Shown one piece after another: positions 53,517 through 61,899 of a DNA stretch of 64,000 nt. Source of the stretch: an uncultured Sphingomonadaceae bacterium (GTDB lineage: Bacteria; Pseudomonadota; Alphaproteobacteria; Sphingomonadales; Sphingomonadaceae); contig CALKJZ010000004.1 in assembly GCA_937995515.1 (NCBI GenBank), positions 1-64,000 on the forward strand. The letters are read 5' to 3'. The number at the start of each line of letters is the position of its first letter. Positions within the stretch are counted from its first letter, which is position 1. The position numbers and the translations under genes are program-made. A model generated the notes under the pieces. That model did not search any database and was not told the origin of the DNA. It worked only from the letters and a program-made list of their open reading frames with translations.

Positions 53517-54368
53517 ATGACACGGGAGGTGACGGTGGGTGCGGTGCAGATGGCGATGACGGGCGACGAGGCAGAGGACATCGCGAAGGCCGTGCGCCTG
53601 GTCGAGGAGGCGGCGGCGCTCGGGGCCTCCATCGTGCTTCCGCCCGAGCTCTTCCACGGCCATTATTTCTGCGTGGCGCAGGACGAGGCCAACTTTGCCG
53701 CCGCCCGCCCGGTCGGCCGCCACCCGGCCGTGCTCGCCATGCAGGAGGTGGCCCAGCGGCTGCGGATCACCATTCCCACCAGCTTCTTCGAGGCCGATGG
53801 CCCGCATTTCTACAATGCGCTGGCACTGGTGAACTCCGAGGGCCGGGTGGAGGGGGTCTATCGCAAGAGCCACATCCCCGACGGGCCCGGCTACATGGAG
53901 AAATTCTATTTTCGGCCCGGCAACACCGGCTTTCGCACCTGGCAGGCCGGCGAGGCCTGCATCGGCGCGGGCGTCTGCTGGGATCAATGGTATCCGGAGA
54001 CGGCGCGCGCGCTGATGCTTGCGGGCGCGGAAATCCTCTTCTTCCCGACTGCCATCGGCTCCGAGCCGCACGATCCCGATCTCGACACCAGGCGCCTGTG
54101 GGTGCGCGCGATGGTGGGCCACGCCGTGTCGAATGTCGTGCCCGTGGTCGCGGCGAACCGGGTGGGCACGGAGCACGGCCAGCGGTTCTACGGCAACAGC
54201 TTCATCTGCAACGAGCGCGGCGACATGCTGGCCGAGCTTGGAACCGAGGAGGAAGGCGTGATTGCCGCCACCATCGACCTCGACCTCGTCGCACGGCACC
54301 GGGCCGCGTTCGGCTTCTTCCGCGACCGGCGGCCCGACCTCTACCGGCGGCTGGCGGAAGACCGCTGA
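53517..54368 (+). CDS. aguB: N-carbamoylputrescine amidase
   Basis: A 283-residue nitrilase-superfamily amidase releasing putrescine, CO2 and ammonia. The catalytic triad is Glu44 (LPPELF), Lys117 (YRKSHIP) and Cys154 (GVCWDQWYPE), and PHDPDLDTRRLWVRAMVGHA is typical. ATG 53517 follows GAGGAGGCG. The stop region overlaps the convergent uracil-DNA glycosylase gene by 28 nt. Together with aguA it would supply putrescine for polyamine synthesis. Confidence 0.93.
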   Translation: MTREVTVGAVQMAMTGDEAEDIAKAVRLVEEAAALGASIVLPPELFHGHYFCVAQDEANFAAARPVGRHPAVLAMQEVAQRLRITIPTSFFEADGPHFYNALALVNSEGRVEGVYRKSHIPDGPGYMEKFYFRPGNTGFRTWQAGEACIGAGVCWDQWYPETARALMLAGAEILFFPTAIGSEPHDPDLDTRRLWVRAMVGHAVSNVVPVVAANRVGTEHGQRFYGNSFICNERGDMLAELGTEEEGVIAATIDLDLVARHRAAFGFFRDRRPDLYRRLAEDR

Positions 54369-55024
54369 GCGATCGCGGTCTCGAGTGCGGCGCGGAACAT
54401 GGTCTCGGTCAGGCGCCCGGTGTTCTGGTTGTAGCGCGAGCAGTGATAGCTGGAGACGAGCACCCGGCCGCCGGGAAGCGGATGGGCCGCGCCATGGACG
54501 AAGGGGGCGCAGGCGGGTGCGACGCCGAGCGCACGCAGCACCGAATCGTGGGCCACCCGCCCGAGTGCGAGCACCACCTCCAGACGCGCGAGCGACTGGA
54601 GGACAGCAGCCAGATGGGGCCGGCAGGAGGCGATCTCCGCCGGGGTCGGGCGGTTGGCCGGCGGCAGGCAGCGCACCGCATTGGTGATGATGACGCCCGA
54701 AAGCACAAGGCCGTCGCCCGGGTCGGCCCGGTAGCTGCCGCGCGCAAGGCCGAGCGCGCCAAGCGTCCGGTAGAGGAGATCGCCCGCGAAATCGCCGGTG
54801 AACGGCCGGCCGGTGCGGTTTGCGCCGCGCTCGCCCGGGGCCAGCCCGACGATCGCGAGCCAGGCGTCAGGGTCGCCAAAGCTGGGCACGGCGCCGTTGA
54901 ACCAGAGCGGTTCGCGCCGGCGGAGGGCCTCGCGGTGCGCCACCAGCCGCGGGCACAGGGCGCAGTCAGCGGGCGGGTCGGCCCGCAATGGGCGAAGGGC
55001 CGGGGGGTGGAGGGCCGGGGGCAT
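54341..55024 (-). CDS. Family 4/5-type uracil-DNA glycosylase (UDGb-like)
   Basis: A 227-residue Fe-S uracil-DNA glycosylase. CALCPRLV provides two of the four cluster cysteines, with others in AVRCLPP and IASCRPHL. The active-site motif is GLAPGERGANRTGRPFTGD and the DNA-intercalating motif HPLPGGRVLVSSYHCSRYN, the UDGb pattern (family 5, lacking the catalytic Asp of family 1). It removes uracil and related lesions, as expected for a GC-rich genome. The ATG at 55024 overlaps the folK ATG on the other strand, so a downstream TTG at 54988 is an alternative start. Confidence 0.85.
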   Translation of the reverse strand: MPPALHPPALRPLRADPPADCALCPRLVAHREALRRREPLWFNGAVPSFGDPDAWLAIVGLAPGERGANRTGRPFTGDFAGDLLYRTLGALGLARGSYRADPGDGLVLSGVIITNAVRCLPPANRPTPAEIASCRPHLAAVLQSLARLEVVLALGRVAHDSVLRALGVAPACAPFVHGAAHPLPGGRVLVSSYHCSRYNQNTGRLTETMFRAALETAIAQRSSASRR

Positions 55025-55712
55025 GGCGCCCGCTAGCAGCCGCCCGGGCCCGGCGCCATGCGGTCTGCGCCGCGCCATCGTGGCGCTCGGCAGCAACATG
55101 CGCCACGGCCGCCACGGTGCGCCGCGCCGGGTGCTCGAGGCAGCGATCGCCGCCCTTTCGGGCGGGGGCCTCGGCATCGTCGCCGTCGCGCCCGTGCGCG
55201 AGACGGCGCCGATCGGCCCGTCGCGCCGGCGCTTCGCCAACTCGGCCGTGCTCGGCCTTTGGAGCGGGAGCGCGGAATCGCTCCTCTCCCTGTGCCATGC
55301 GGTGGAGCGGGGCTTCGGGCGCAGGCGCCGCATCCGCTGGGGCCCGCGCGTGCTCGACTGCGACCTCCTTCTGGTCGAGGAGGAAGTTGCCCTCCCGTGC
55401 GGGAAGGTGCGGGGCGGGCTCGTGCTGCCGCATGGCGAGCTTGCCCGCCGGCCGTTCGTGCTCGGGCCGCTTTGCGACCTCTGGCCTGGCTGGCGCCACC
55501 CGCTCGAGGGGCTTTGCGCCCGGCATCTTCTCGCGCGCCTCGCCAAGCCCAGGCCCGGCGCGCCGGCCGCGGGCGCCCGGGCCCGGTTGCATGCGACGCG
55601 CGCTCGCGCCGCCCGCGCAACCGCAGGCGCGGTTGCGGCCCGCCGATCGGTCCGAAGCGGCAGGCCCCCGGCGGCGTTTGCGGGTCATGCGCGCGACGGG
55701 CCGCGCGGTTGA
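55023..55712 (+). CDS. folK: 2-amino-4-hydroxy-6-hydroxymethyldihydropteridine diphosphokinase
   Basis: A 229-residue HPPK for the folate pathway. The N-terminal strand AIVALGSNMRHG precedes the substrate helix, and RWGPRVLDCDLLLVEEE carries the metal-binding Asp112 and Asp114. PFVLGPLCDLWPGW follows. It has a 60-residue Ala/Arg-rich C-terminal tail beyond the catalytic core (about 160 aa), perhaps unstructured. ATG 55023 shares CATG (55022-55025) with the divergent glycosylase ATG. No better start lies before the first strand. Confidence 0.85.
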   Translation: MAPASSRPGPAPCGLRRAIVALGSNMRHGRHGAPRRVLEAAIAALSGGGLGIVAVAPVRETAPIGPSRRRFANSAVLGLWSGSAESLLSLCHAVERGFGRRRRIRWGPRVLDCDLLLVEEEVALPCGKVRGGLVLPHGELARRPFVLGPLCDLWPGWRHPLEGLCARHLLARLAKPRPGAPAAGARARLHATRARAARATAGAVAARRSVRSGRPPAAFAGHARDGPRG

Positions 55713-55754
55713 TTCCGGGCCGGGCAGGGCCTAGGTGCCGGCGGCCATCGCGTG

Positions 55755-55830
55755 GGGCTCGTAGCTCAGTCGGTAGAGCAACGGACTTTTAATCTGTAGG
55801 TCCCGGGTTCGAATCCCGGCGAGCCCACCA
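55755..55830 (+). tRNA. tRNA-Lys (TTT)
   Basis: GGGCTCG pairs with CGAGCCC, the D-arm GCTCAGTCGGTAGAGC and T-arm GGTTCGAATCC are normal, the anticodon loop CTTTTAA gives TTT, and CCA is encoded. Confidence 0.95.
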
Positions 55831-55982
55831 GCGTGCGGCGGGCGTCGCGCGGCCGCCCGGCCACGCGCCCGGCCATGCGGAAGGGGCACTTTCTCGAGCC
55901 CCTTTCGCTCGCGTCGCCAACGGGCTAGCGTGACACGACCCATGGCAGATCATCTTCGCCCTGCGCGCGCCCGGATGCCGGA

Positions 55983-57647
55983 ATGATCCTTGGCCGTTCG
56001 CCTTGCCGGGGCGCCTTGCCCGTCCGCCGATGGCTGTTGTTTCTCGTGCCGCTTGTCGTGCTCCTGGTGCCGCTTGGCGCCTGCTCGCTGCGGAGGGGCG
56101 GCAACGAGGCGCCGCCCCGGCTCGAGACCGAGGCCGAGATCCCGGCCTTTGAGTCGCGCGTGGCGCTTCCGGTTGCCGTGCCGATGGCGACCCTCGAGCG
56201 GATCATCAACGAGGAGGTGCCGCGCCGGCTGGTGACCATCAACCGCGAGTTCGACGTCTGCATCAAGCCCGCGCGCATCAAGATCGGCGAGCGGCGCATC
56301 AAGGTGACACCCACCATCCGCTGCCGCATCGAAGGCCATGTGGATCGCGGCCCCATCCGCCTTTCCGGCGTCGCCGGCCAGCCCGGCGCCATCAGGTTCA
56401 CGATGCCGGTTTCCGCGACCGTTGCCGCGAAGGACATCGGCCGGATCATCCCCAAGGAGACGGCAACGGCCGCGGCCGATGTGCGGGCCATCCTGCGCCT
56501 CCGGATCGACGAGTCGTGGAGGCCGGTGGCACGGATCGAGGTCGACTATGACTGGACGGAGAAGCCCGGGATCGAGCTGCTCGGCCAGCGCATCACCTTC
56601 GCCCGTCGCGCCGACCCGCAGCTTGCCCGGCTGATCGCGGACCTCGAGCGCAAGCTGCCCGAGCGGATGGCGGGGCTTGGCCTGAAAGAGCAGGCGGCCG
56701 CAGCCTGGGCCAGGGGCTTTACCTCCGTCTCGATCAACCGCGAAAACCCGGAGGTGTGGATGCGGCTGACCCCGCAGCGGCTTTCGGCCGGGGGCTTCAG
56801 CGTGGAGGGCAACCGGCTGGTCGCGCGGCTCGCGCTCGAGGCGGGCACCGAGACCTTCCTCGGCCGGCGCCCGCCAGACCCGGAGCCGACGCCCCTTCCG
56901 CCGCTCGCGCGCCTTGCGCCCGGCGATTTCGGGGTCCGGTTCGCAGCGCCGGTGGTGGCCGATTTCGCCGAGCTCGAGCCGGTGCTGGAAAAGGAGCTCG
57001 ACAAGCTCTCCGGCAAGCCCTTCGACGTGCCTGTGGCAGGCCGGGTGGACGTGCGGTTCGAGCGGCCGACCGTCTATGCAACCGAGGGCGGCAAGCTTGC
57101 CATCGGGCTGCCGATGCGCGTGAATGCCGCCCGGCAGCTCTTCTCCACGAGAGGGACGGTGTGGCTGACCGGCAGACCGGTCAACGAGCCGGACAGCCGC
57201 AAGGTGCGGGTGACCGACCTTGCCATTGCCGGCGACACCGAGACGATGACCGGCGACCTCCTGCTGATGGTCGCCGGCTCGCCGCGCGTCACCAGCGCCA
57301 TCGAGGCCGGGCTTGAGCACGATTTCGAAGGCGATTTCGAAAAGCTGATGGTCAAGATCAACAGGGTGCTCGGCGCGCTTCCGATCGGCGATTTCGTGGC
57401 GACCGCCAGGGTCGACGGCGTGCGAAATGGTGTCGTGCAGCCCGTCGGGCAGGGCCTCTTCATGCCGGTGGAGGCCTATGGCCGCGCCGAACTCCGGTAT
57501 GACCCGGCGGCCGTGCGCCAGATCCTCGCCCAGCGGGCCGCCGAGCGCAAGGAACGGGCCGCCCGGCGGGCTGCAACCGAGGCGGAGATGGCCGGACCCG
57601 CAGCCGCAGGCGCACCGCCTGCGGCTCCGGCACCAGCCGCGCGCTGA
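55983..57647 (+). CDS. DUF4403-family lipoprotein
   Basis: A 554-residue exported protein of unknown function. A hydrophobic stretch (17-33) ends in the lipobox LGAC with Cys34 as the lipidation site. The body has the repeated beta-rich pattern of DUF4403 (for example VALPVAVPMATLERIINEEV near 57-76, and VRVTDLAIAGDTETMTGD later). An Ala/Arg/Pro-rich tail closes the protein. It stands alone after tRNA-Lys and before the rotary ATPase. A role in lipid or metabolite handling is only speculation. Confidence 0.8.
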   Translation: MILGRSPCRGALPVRRWLLFLVPLVVLLVPLGACSLRRGGNEAPPRLETEAEIPAFESRVALPVAVPMATLERIINEEVPRRLVTINREFDVCIKPARIKIGERRIKVTPTIRCRIEGHVDRGPIRLSGVAGQPGAIRFTMPVSATVAAKDIGRIIPKETATAAADVRAILRLRIDESWRPVARIEVDYDWTEKPGIELLGQRITFARRADPQLARLIADLERKLPERMAGLGLKEQAAAAWARGFTSVSINRENPEVWMRLTPQRLSAGGFSVEGNRLVARLALEAGTETFLGRRPPDPEPTPLPPLARLAPGDFGVRFAAPVVADFAELEPVLEKELDKLSGKPFDVPVAGRVDVRFERPTVYATEGGKLAIGLPMRVNAARQLFSTRGTVWLTGRPVNEPDSRKVRVTDLAIAGDTETMTGDLLLMVAGSPRVTSAIEAGLEHDFEGDFEKLMVKINRVLGALPIGDFVATARVDGVRNGVVQPVGQGLFMPVEAYGRAELRYDPAAVRQILAQRAAERKERAARRAATEAEMAGPAAAGAPPAAPAPAAR

Positions 57648-57676
57648 CCGCGCCCCTGCCCGGGCGGGCATGGCGG

Positions 57677-57693
57677 GGCCGGGTGGCCCGGCC
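57677..57693 (+). terminator. GC hairpin after the DUF4403 gene, weak terminator
   Basis: GGCCGGG-TGG-CCCGGCC forms a 7-bp perfect stem 29 nt after the stop, followed only by TT. It probably marks the transcript end but lacks a proper T-tract. Confidence 0.35.
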
Positions 57694-57854
57694 TTCCGGC
57701 CGGTTGCCGCGGTTGCAGCGGGCGAGGAGATCGGGCGCCATCGCGCAAAAGCGGGCGGGCACCCCACGGGCCGGGCTGGGGGCCGATGTGGCAGGCGTGC
57801 TCGGGCAGGCGCGCCGGGCAAGGCCTGGGGCCGCACGGGGCCTCGGCCGCGCGC

Positions 57855-57888
57855 GCCCTGCAGCCGCGTGCGCCCTGCGGCCGCGTGC
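57855..57888 (+). repeat. 17-bp tandem duplication
   Basis: Two adjacent 17-bp copies (57855-57871 and 57872-57888) differ at one base (A/G at position 8). A partial third copy may begin next. Replication slippage in GC-rich sequence is likely. Confidence 0.6.
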
Positions 57889-58080
57889 GCCTGCGTCATG
57901 GCAGTGTCACACCGCTTTCCCATAAGGAAGCCGTTGCCGGCGGGCCGGACCCGCCTGGCCCCAGGGGTTTGTGGCCGTGCCAGAATGTCGGTCTGCTGCC
58001 TGCCAGCTTCCATTCCGCCGGCGTGGAGGGCCTCTGGGCAGCGCGTGCATGCCTTGCCCGGGCGGAGGGCAGCGCGACTG

Positions 58081-59484
58081 ATGGGCGGCGCTGGCGAGGC
58101 GGGTGCCGCCCGCGCGGCCGGTGTGGCCGGGCTCGTGCGCTTCCGGCGCGTGCACGCGATCCTTGGCAGCCTGATGGTGGTGGAGGGGCCGGCGCCCGCC
58201 TCCGGCATCGCGGCGCCCCGGCTGCACGATCTGGCGCTCGTGCGCGAGGAGGGCGACCCGCCGCGCGAGGCCCTGGCGCGGATCGTGCGCATCGAGGGCA
58301 GCCGCGTGCACCTGCAGCTCTTTGCCGACACGGCGGGATTTTCGACATCGGCCGCCGTGAGCTTCCTGATGCGGCCGCCCGAGGTCGCCTACACGCCGCA
58401 CGCGCTCGGGCGCGTCTTCGACGGGCTCGGCCGGCTCATCGATGGCGGCCCGCCGCTCGATCTCGAGCCGGTGATCGGCCTTGGCGGCGCGCCCGTGAAC
58501 CCGGCGCGGCGCGAGCTCGCCGGCCGGTTCCTGCGCACCAACGTGCCGATGATCGACCTGTTCAACAGCCTCGTTGAAAGCCAGAAGATCCCCATCTTTG
58601 CCGCAGCGGGCGAGCCGCACGACGAGCTTTTGCTGCGGATTGGCACCAGGGCCGAGGCCGATGTCGTGATCTTCGGCGGCATCGGGCTGATGTTCGAGGA
58701 TTTCTACCGGGTGCGCGAGGCATTCGAGCAGTCGGGCGCGATGGCGCGGGCAATCATCTTCGCCAACCAGACCTCCGACCCGGTGGTCGAGCGGCTCCTC
58801 GTGCCCGATCTCGCGCTGGCTGTCGCCGAGCGCTTCGCGGTCGAGGAAAAGCGCCGCGTGCTGGTGCTGCTCAGCGACATGACAGCCTTTGCCGACGCAC
58901 TGACCGAGGTGGGACTTGCGCAGGACCGGGTGCCGGCCAACCGCGGCTATCTCGGCGACCTCTATTCCGAGCTGGCGCGGCGCTACGAGCGGGCCTCGGC
59001 GTTCCGCGATGGCGGCTCGGTCACGCTGGTGTCCGTCTGCACGCTGCCCGGCAACGACGTGACCCACCCGAGCCCCGACAACACCGGCTACATCACCGAG
59101 GGCCAGATCTGTCTTTCCGGCGGCATGATCGACCCTTTCGGCTCGCTTTCGCGGCTGAAGCAGCATGTGGTGGGCAAGGCCACGCGGGAGGATCATGGCC
59201 AGATCATGAACACCATGATCGGCCTGTTCGCAGCCGCGCAGGATGCCCGGCAGAAGGTCGCCATGGCGTTCGACCTGTCCGACTATGACGAGCGGCTGCT
59301 GCGCTTCGACCGGCTGTTCCGCGAGCGCTTCATGGCGCTCGAGGCCGAGCTTGCGCTCGAGCCCGCGCTCGACCTGTGCTGGCAGACGCTCGCCGAATGT
59401 TTCGCCCCCGAGGAGGTGGTCATCCGGCGCAGCCTGATCGATACCTACTGGCCGCGCGCCGTCGACGGCAGGCGCGCGGCGTGA
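58081..59484 (+). CDS. atpB: V/A-type ATPase subunit B (non-catalytic)
   Basis: A 467-residue B subunit of a V/A-type rotary ATPase, part of the cytoplasmic hexamer. It lacks a P-loop, as expected for B. SQKIPIFAAAGEPHDELLLRIG (about residues 168-190) replaces Walker A. DVVIFGGIGLMFEDF, LSDMTAFADAL, NRGYLGDLYSELARRYERA and ITEGQICLSGGMIDPFGSLSRLKQH are V-type B signatures. ATG 58081 is preceded by weak sequence. It is the first gene of the cluster, before D, in contrast to the usual position after A. The stop overlaps the GTG of atpD. Confidence 0.9.
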   Translation: MGGAGEAGAARAAGVAGLVRFRRVHAILGSLMVVEGPAPASGIAAPRLHDLALVREEGDPPREALARIVRIEGSRVHLQLFADTAGFSTSAAVSFLMRPPEVAYTPHALGRVFDGLGRLIDGGPPLDLEPVIGLGGAPVNPARRELAGRFLRTNVPMIDLFNSLVESQKIPIFAAAGEPHDELLLRIGTRAEADVVIFGGIGLMFEDFYRVREAFEQSGAMARAIIFANQTSDPVVERLLVPDLALAVAERFAVEEKRRVLVLLSDMTAFADALTEVGLAQDRVPANRGYLGDLYSELARRYERASAFRDGGSVTLVSVCTLPGNDVTHPSPDNTGYITEGQICLSGGMIDPFGSLSRLKQHVVGKATREDHGQIMNTMIGLFAAAQDARQKVAMAFDLSDYDERLLRFDRLFRERFMALEAELALEPALDLCWQTLAECFAPEEVVIRRSLIDTYWPRAVDGRRAA

Positions 59485-60086
59485 GGCGGATTGCCGGCAA
59501 CCGGGCCGCCATCGAGGCGGCGCGCCGGCAGCGTGCCGCGCTTGCGCGGGTGAGGCCTGCGCTCGAGCTCAAGCACCAGGCGCTGCTTCTTTCGCGTGCG
59601 GAGGCAGCGCGCGCGCTCGCCCGGCTCGAGGCGGCACACGCTTCCCGGCTGGCCGCGGCAGGCGCGGCGTTTGCCATGCTCGCCGGGCACGCGGGCGGGC
59701 TCGGCGGGCGGGTGGCCGCCGCCGGCCAAGCCGCGCCCGGCGAACGGGTCGCCGGGGTTGCCACGGTTTCCCCGGCCGGCCTCCGCGCGGTGGTGAGCGC
59801 ACCGCGCCTTGCCGATCCGCCCTGGCTTGTCGCGCTCGACCGAGAGCTCGCCGAGGCCGTGGAGGAGCGGCTGGCCATCGCCGCCCGGCGGCTGACCCTC
59901 GCCCGGCTGGACAAGGCCGCAAAGACCGCAGCCCAGAGGCTGAACCTTGTCGAAAAGGTGCTCATCCCCGAACTCGACAGCGAGATTCGGCGCGTCTCGA
60001 TCACCCTTGCGGACCGCGCGCGCGCGGCGCTCGTGGCCGCGCGCATCGCTAAGGGCCGCGCCGCCGCGCGCCGGGGCGAGGCATGA
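59481..60086 (+). CDS. atpD: V/A-type ATPase subunit D (central stalk)
   Basis: A 201-residue, all-alpha coiled coil forming the rotor shaft. Two long helices are evident, one near residues 20-70 and one near 125-195 ending ARAALVAARIAKGRAAARR, with the V-type D segment RLNLVEKVLIPELDSEIRRVSITL. GTG 59481 overlaps the atpB stop (GTGA). The stop overlaps a 16-codon mini-ORF that leads to atpI. The length is normal for subunit D. Confidence 0.85.
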   Translation: MRRIAGNRAAIEAARRQRAALARVRPALELKHQALLLSRAEAARALARLEAAHASRLAAAGAAFAMLAGHAGGLGGRVAAAGQAAPGERVAGVATVSPAGLRAVVSAPRLADPPWLVALDRELAEAVEERLAIAARRLTLARLDKAAKTAAQRLNLVEKVLIPELDSEIRRVSITLADRARAALVAARIAKGRAAARRGEA

Positions 60087-60129
60087 GCCACGCGGCGTGG
60101 GTGCGCGCGGCCGGGGGGTGGCGCCGGCC

Positions 60130-61899
60130 ATGACCATCGCGTCGATGCGCCGCTGCCTGATCGCCGGCCCGATCGACCGGCAGGCCGAGCTCCTCGAGCG
60201 GCTGCAGGCGCTGGGCACGGTGGAGCTGGAGCCGCTTCATGGCGCTGCCGCCCCGCGTCCGCCGGCCGGCGATGCCGCGCGCCGGGCGCTGCGGCATCTG
60301 GCCCGCACACCCGGACGCCGGCCCCAGCGCCGGGTGGATCCGGCCTTCGATGTTGAGCGGTTCGTGGCCGATGTCGCAGCCAATGCCGCGCGCATCCGCG
60401 CGCTCGAGGACCGGCGCGATGCCCTGGCCGCCCGCATCGCCGATGTGGAGCACTGGGGCGATTTTGCCCTTCCCGAAAGCCCGCGCGCGCTGGGCGGCAA
60501 CCGGCTGTGGTTCTACATCGTCCCGGCGGGCCGGATGAAGGACATGCCAGAGACCCTGCCGTGGCAGGAGATCAGCCGCACCGCCTCGCGCGCCTATGTG
60601 GTGGTGCTCAGCCCGACCGAGCCCGCCCCCGGAGACATTCCGGCACCGCGGGTGCATGTCGGCGCGCGGCGCCTTGCCGATCTCAGGGTGGAGCTCGACG
60701 CCCTCGAGGCCGAGCTCGACGAGGCGCGCCTGCGCCGCCAGGCCTTCACCTCGCGGCTGACGCTCCTCGCCGAACGGCTCGCCGAGGCCGAGGATGCCGA
60801 TGCCCGCGCCGAGGCGGCCTGCGGCTGCCGCATCGAGGGCCCGCTGTTCGTGCTTTCGGGCTGGACGGCCGCGCACGATGTGCCGGCGCTCGAGCGTCTG
60901 GCCGCCGAAACCCGGGTCGCGCTCGTCGTCACGCCGCCGGCCAGGGGGGATGCGCCGCCCACAAGGCTCGAGCCGCCGCCACCCTTTGCGGCCGGCGCCG
61001 ATCTCGTGCGCTTCTACCAGTCACCGCCGGCAGACGCGTGGGACCCTTCGGTGCCGGTCTTCCTGAGCTTTGCGCTGTTCTTTGCCATCATCCTCTCCGA
61101 TGCGGGCTATGCGCTGCTGCTCGGGCTCCTGCTTCTGCTGTCGTGGCGTCGCCTGGGGCGCGGCCGCGCGCGCCGCCTGAGGCCTCTTGCTGCGACCATC
61201 GTTCTCCTCTCCCTTCTCTGGGGGGCGGCGTGCGGCGCCTGGTTTGGGGCGCCCCCGCCCACGCCGGCGCTCGCCCGGCTCGCGCGCATCGATCTTGCCG
61301 ATTTTCCCGCCATGCTGGCGCTCAGCATCGGCATCGGCATTGCCCATGTGGCCGTGGCGATGGCCGGCCGGCTCTGGTCGGAGCGGTGGCAGCCGCGCGC
61401 CCTCGCCCACGGCGGGTGGCTCTTGCTGCTGGCGGGGGGCACGCTCCTGTGGCAGGGCGCGCCGGCGGCTTCAGCGGCCATGCCGCTTGCGGCCGGCGCG
61501 CTTCTCGTGCTGCTGTTTGCCGACCCGCGGCCGGTGCGCGGGGCGACCGATGCGCTCTTGCGGCTGGGCGGCGGGATCCAGGCGCTGACAGGCGTCTCGA
61601 AGCTCTTCTCCGACATCCTTTCCTACCTGCGGCTGTTCGCGCTCGGCCTTGCCAGCGCCTCGCTCGCGCTCGCCTTCAACAGCCTTGCAGGAGACGTGCG
61701 CGCAGCGCTTCCGGGCTTTGGCCTCGTTGCCGCGATCCTGATCCTCGCCGTCGGCCACCTGCTCAACCTCGCGCTCGCCGTCGTCGGCGGCACGGTGCAC
61801 GGCCTCAGGCTCAACTACATCGAGTTCGGGAACTGGGCGGCAGGCGGCGAGGGGCGGCCGTTCCGCCCCTTCGCCCGGCGCGCGGGAGGGTCGGCATGA
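60130..61899 (+). CDS. atpI: V/A-type ATPase subunit I (membrane stator, a-type)
   Basis: A 589-residue V-type subunit I/a. Residues 1-300 form the cytoplasmic stalk with coiled-coil helices (AELDEARLRRQAFTSRLTLL) and end in FVLSGWTA. The C-terminal half has about seven membrane helices, including PVFLSFALFFAIILSDAGYALLLG. SYLRLFALGLASASLALAFN carries the essential arginine that faces the proteolipid ring. ATG 60130 and the atpK ATGA overlap at the 3' end place it firmly in the operon. It is slightly shorter than archaeal I (about 650). Confidence 0.9.
   Translation: MTIASMRRCLIAGPIDRQAELLERLQALGTVELEPLHGAAAPRPPAGDAARRALRHLARTPGRRPQRRVDPAFDVERFVADVAANAARIRALEDRRDALAARIADVEHWGDFALPESPRALGGNRLWFYIVPAGRMKDMPETLPWQEISRTASRAYVVVLSPTEPAPGDIPAPRVHVGARRLADLRVELDALEAELDEARLRRQAFTSRLTLLAERLAEAEDADARAEAACGCRIEGPLFVLSGWTAAHDVPALERLAAETRVALVVTPPARGDAPPTRLEPPPPFAAGADLVRFYQSPPADAWDPSVPVFLSFALFFAIILSDAGYALLLGLLLLLSWRRLGRGRARRLRPLAATIVLLSLLWGAACGAWFGAPPPTPALARLARIDLADFPAMLALSIGIGIAHVAVAMAGRLWSERWQPRALAHGGWLLLLAGGTLLWQGAPAASAAMPLAAGALLVLLFADPRPVRGATDALLRLGGGIQALTGVSKLFSDILSYLRLFALGLASASLALAFNSLAGDVRAALPGFGLVAAILILAVGHLLNLALAVVGGTVHGLRLNYIEFGNWAAGGEGRPFRPFARRAGGSA

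Larger units (their letters stand above)
57648..58080. other. 433-nt region upstream of the rotary ATPase operon
   Basis: I see no convincing gene between the DUF4403 stop and atpB. The frame is open through the atpB start but gives only GC-rich, low-complexity translation. It holds the hairpin at 57677 and the tandem repeat at 57855. No obvious promoter is visible. Confidence 0.5.
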
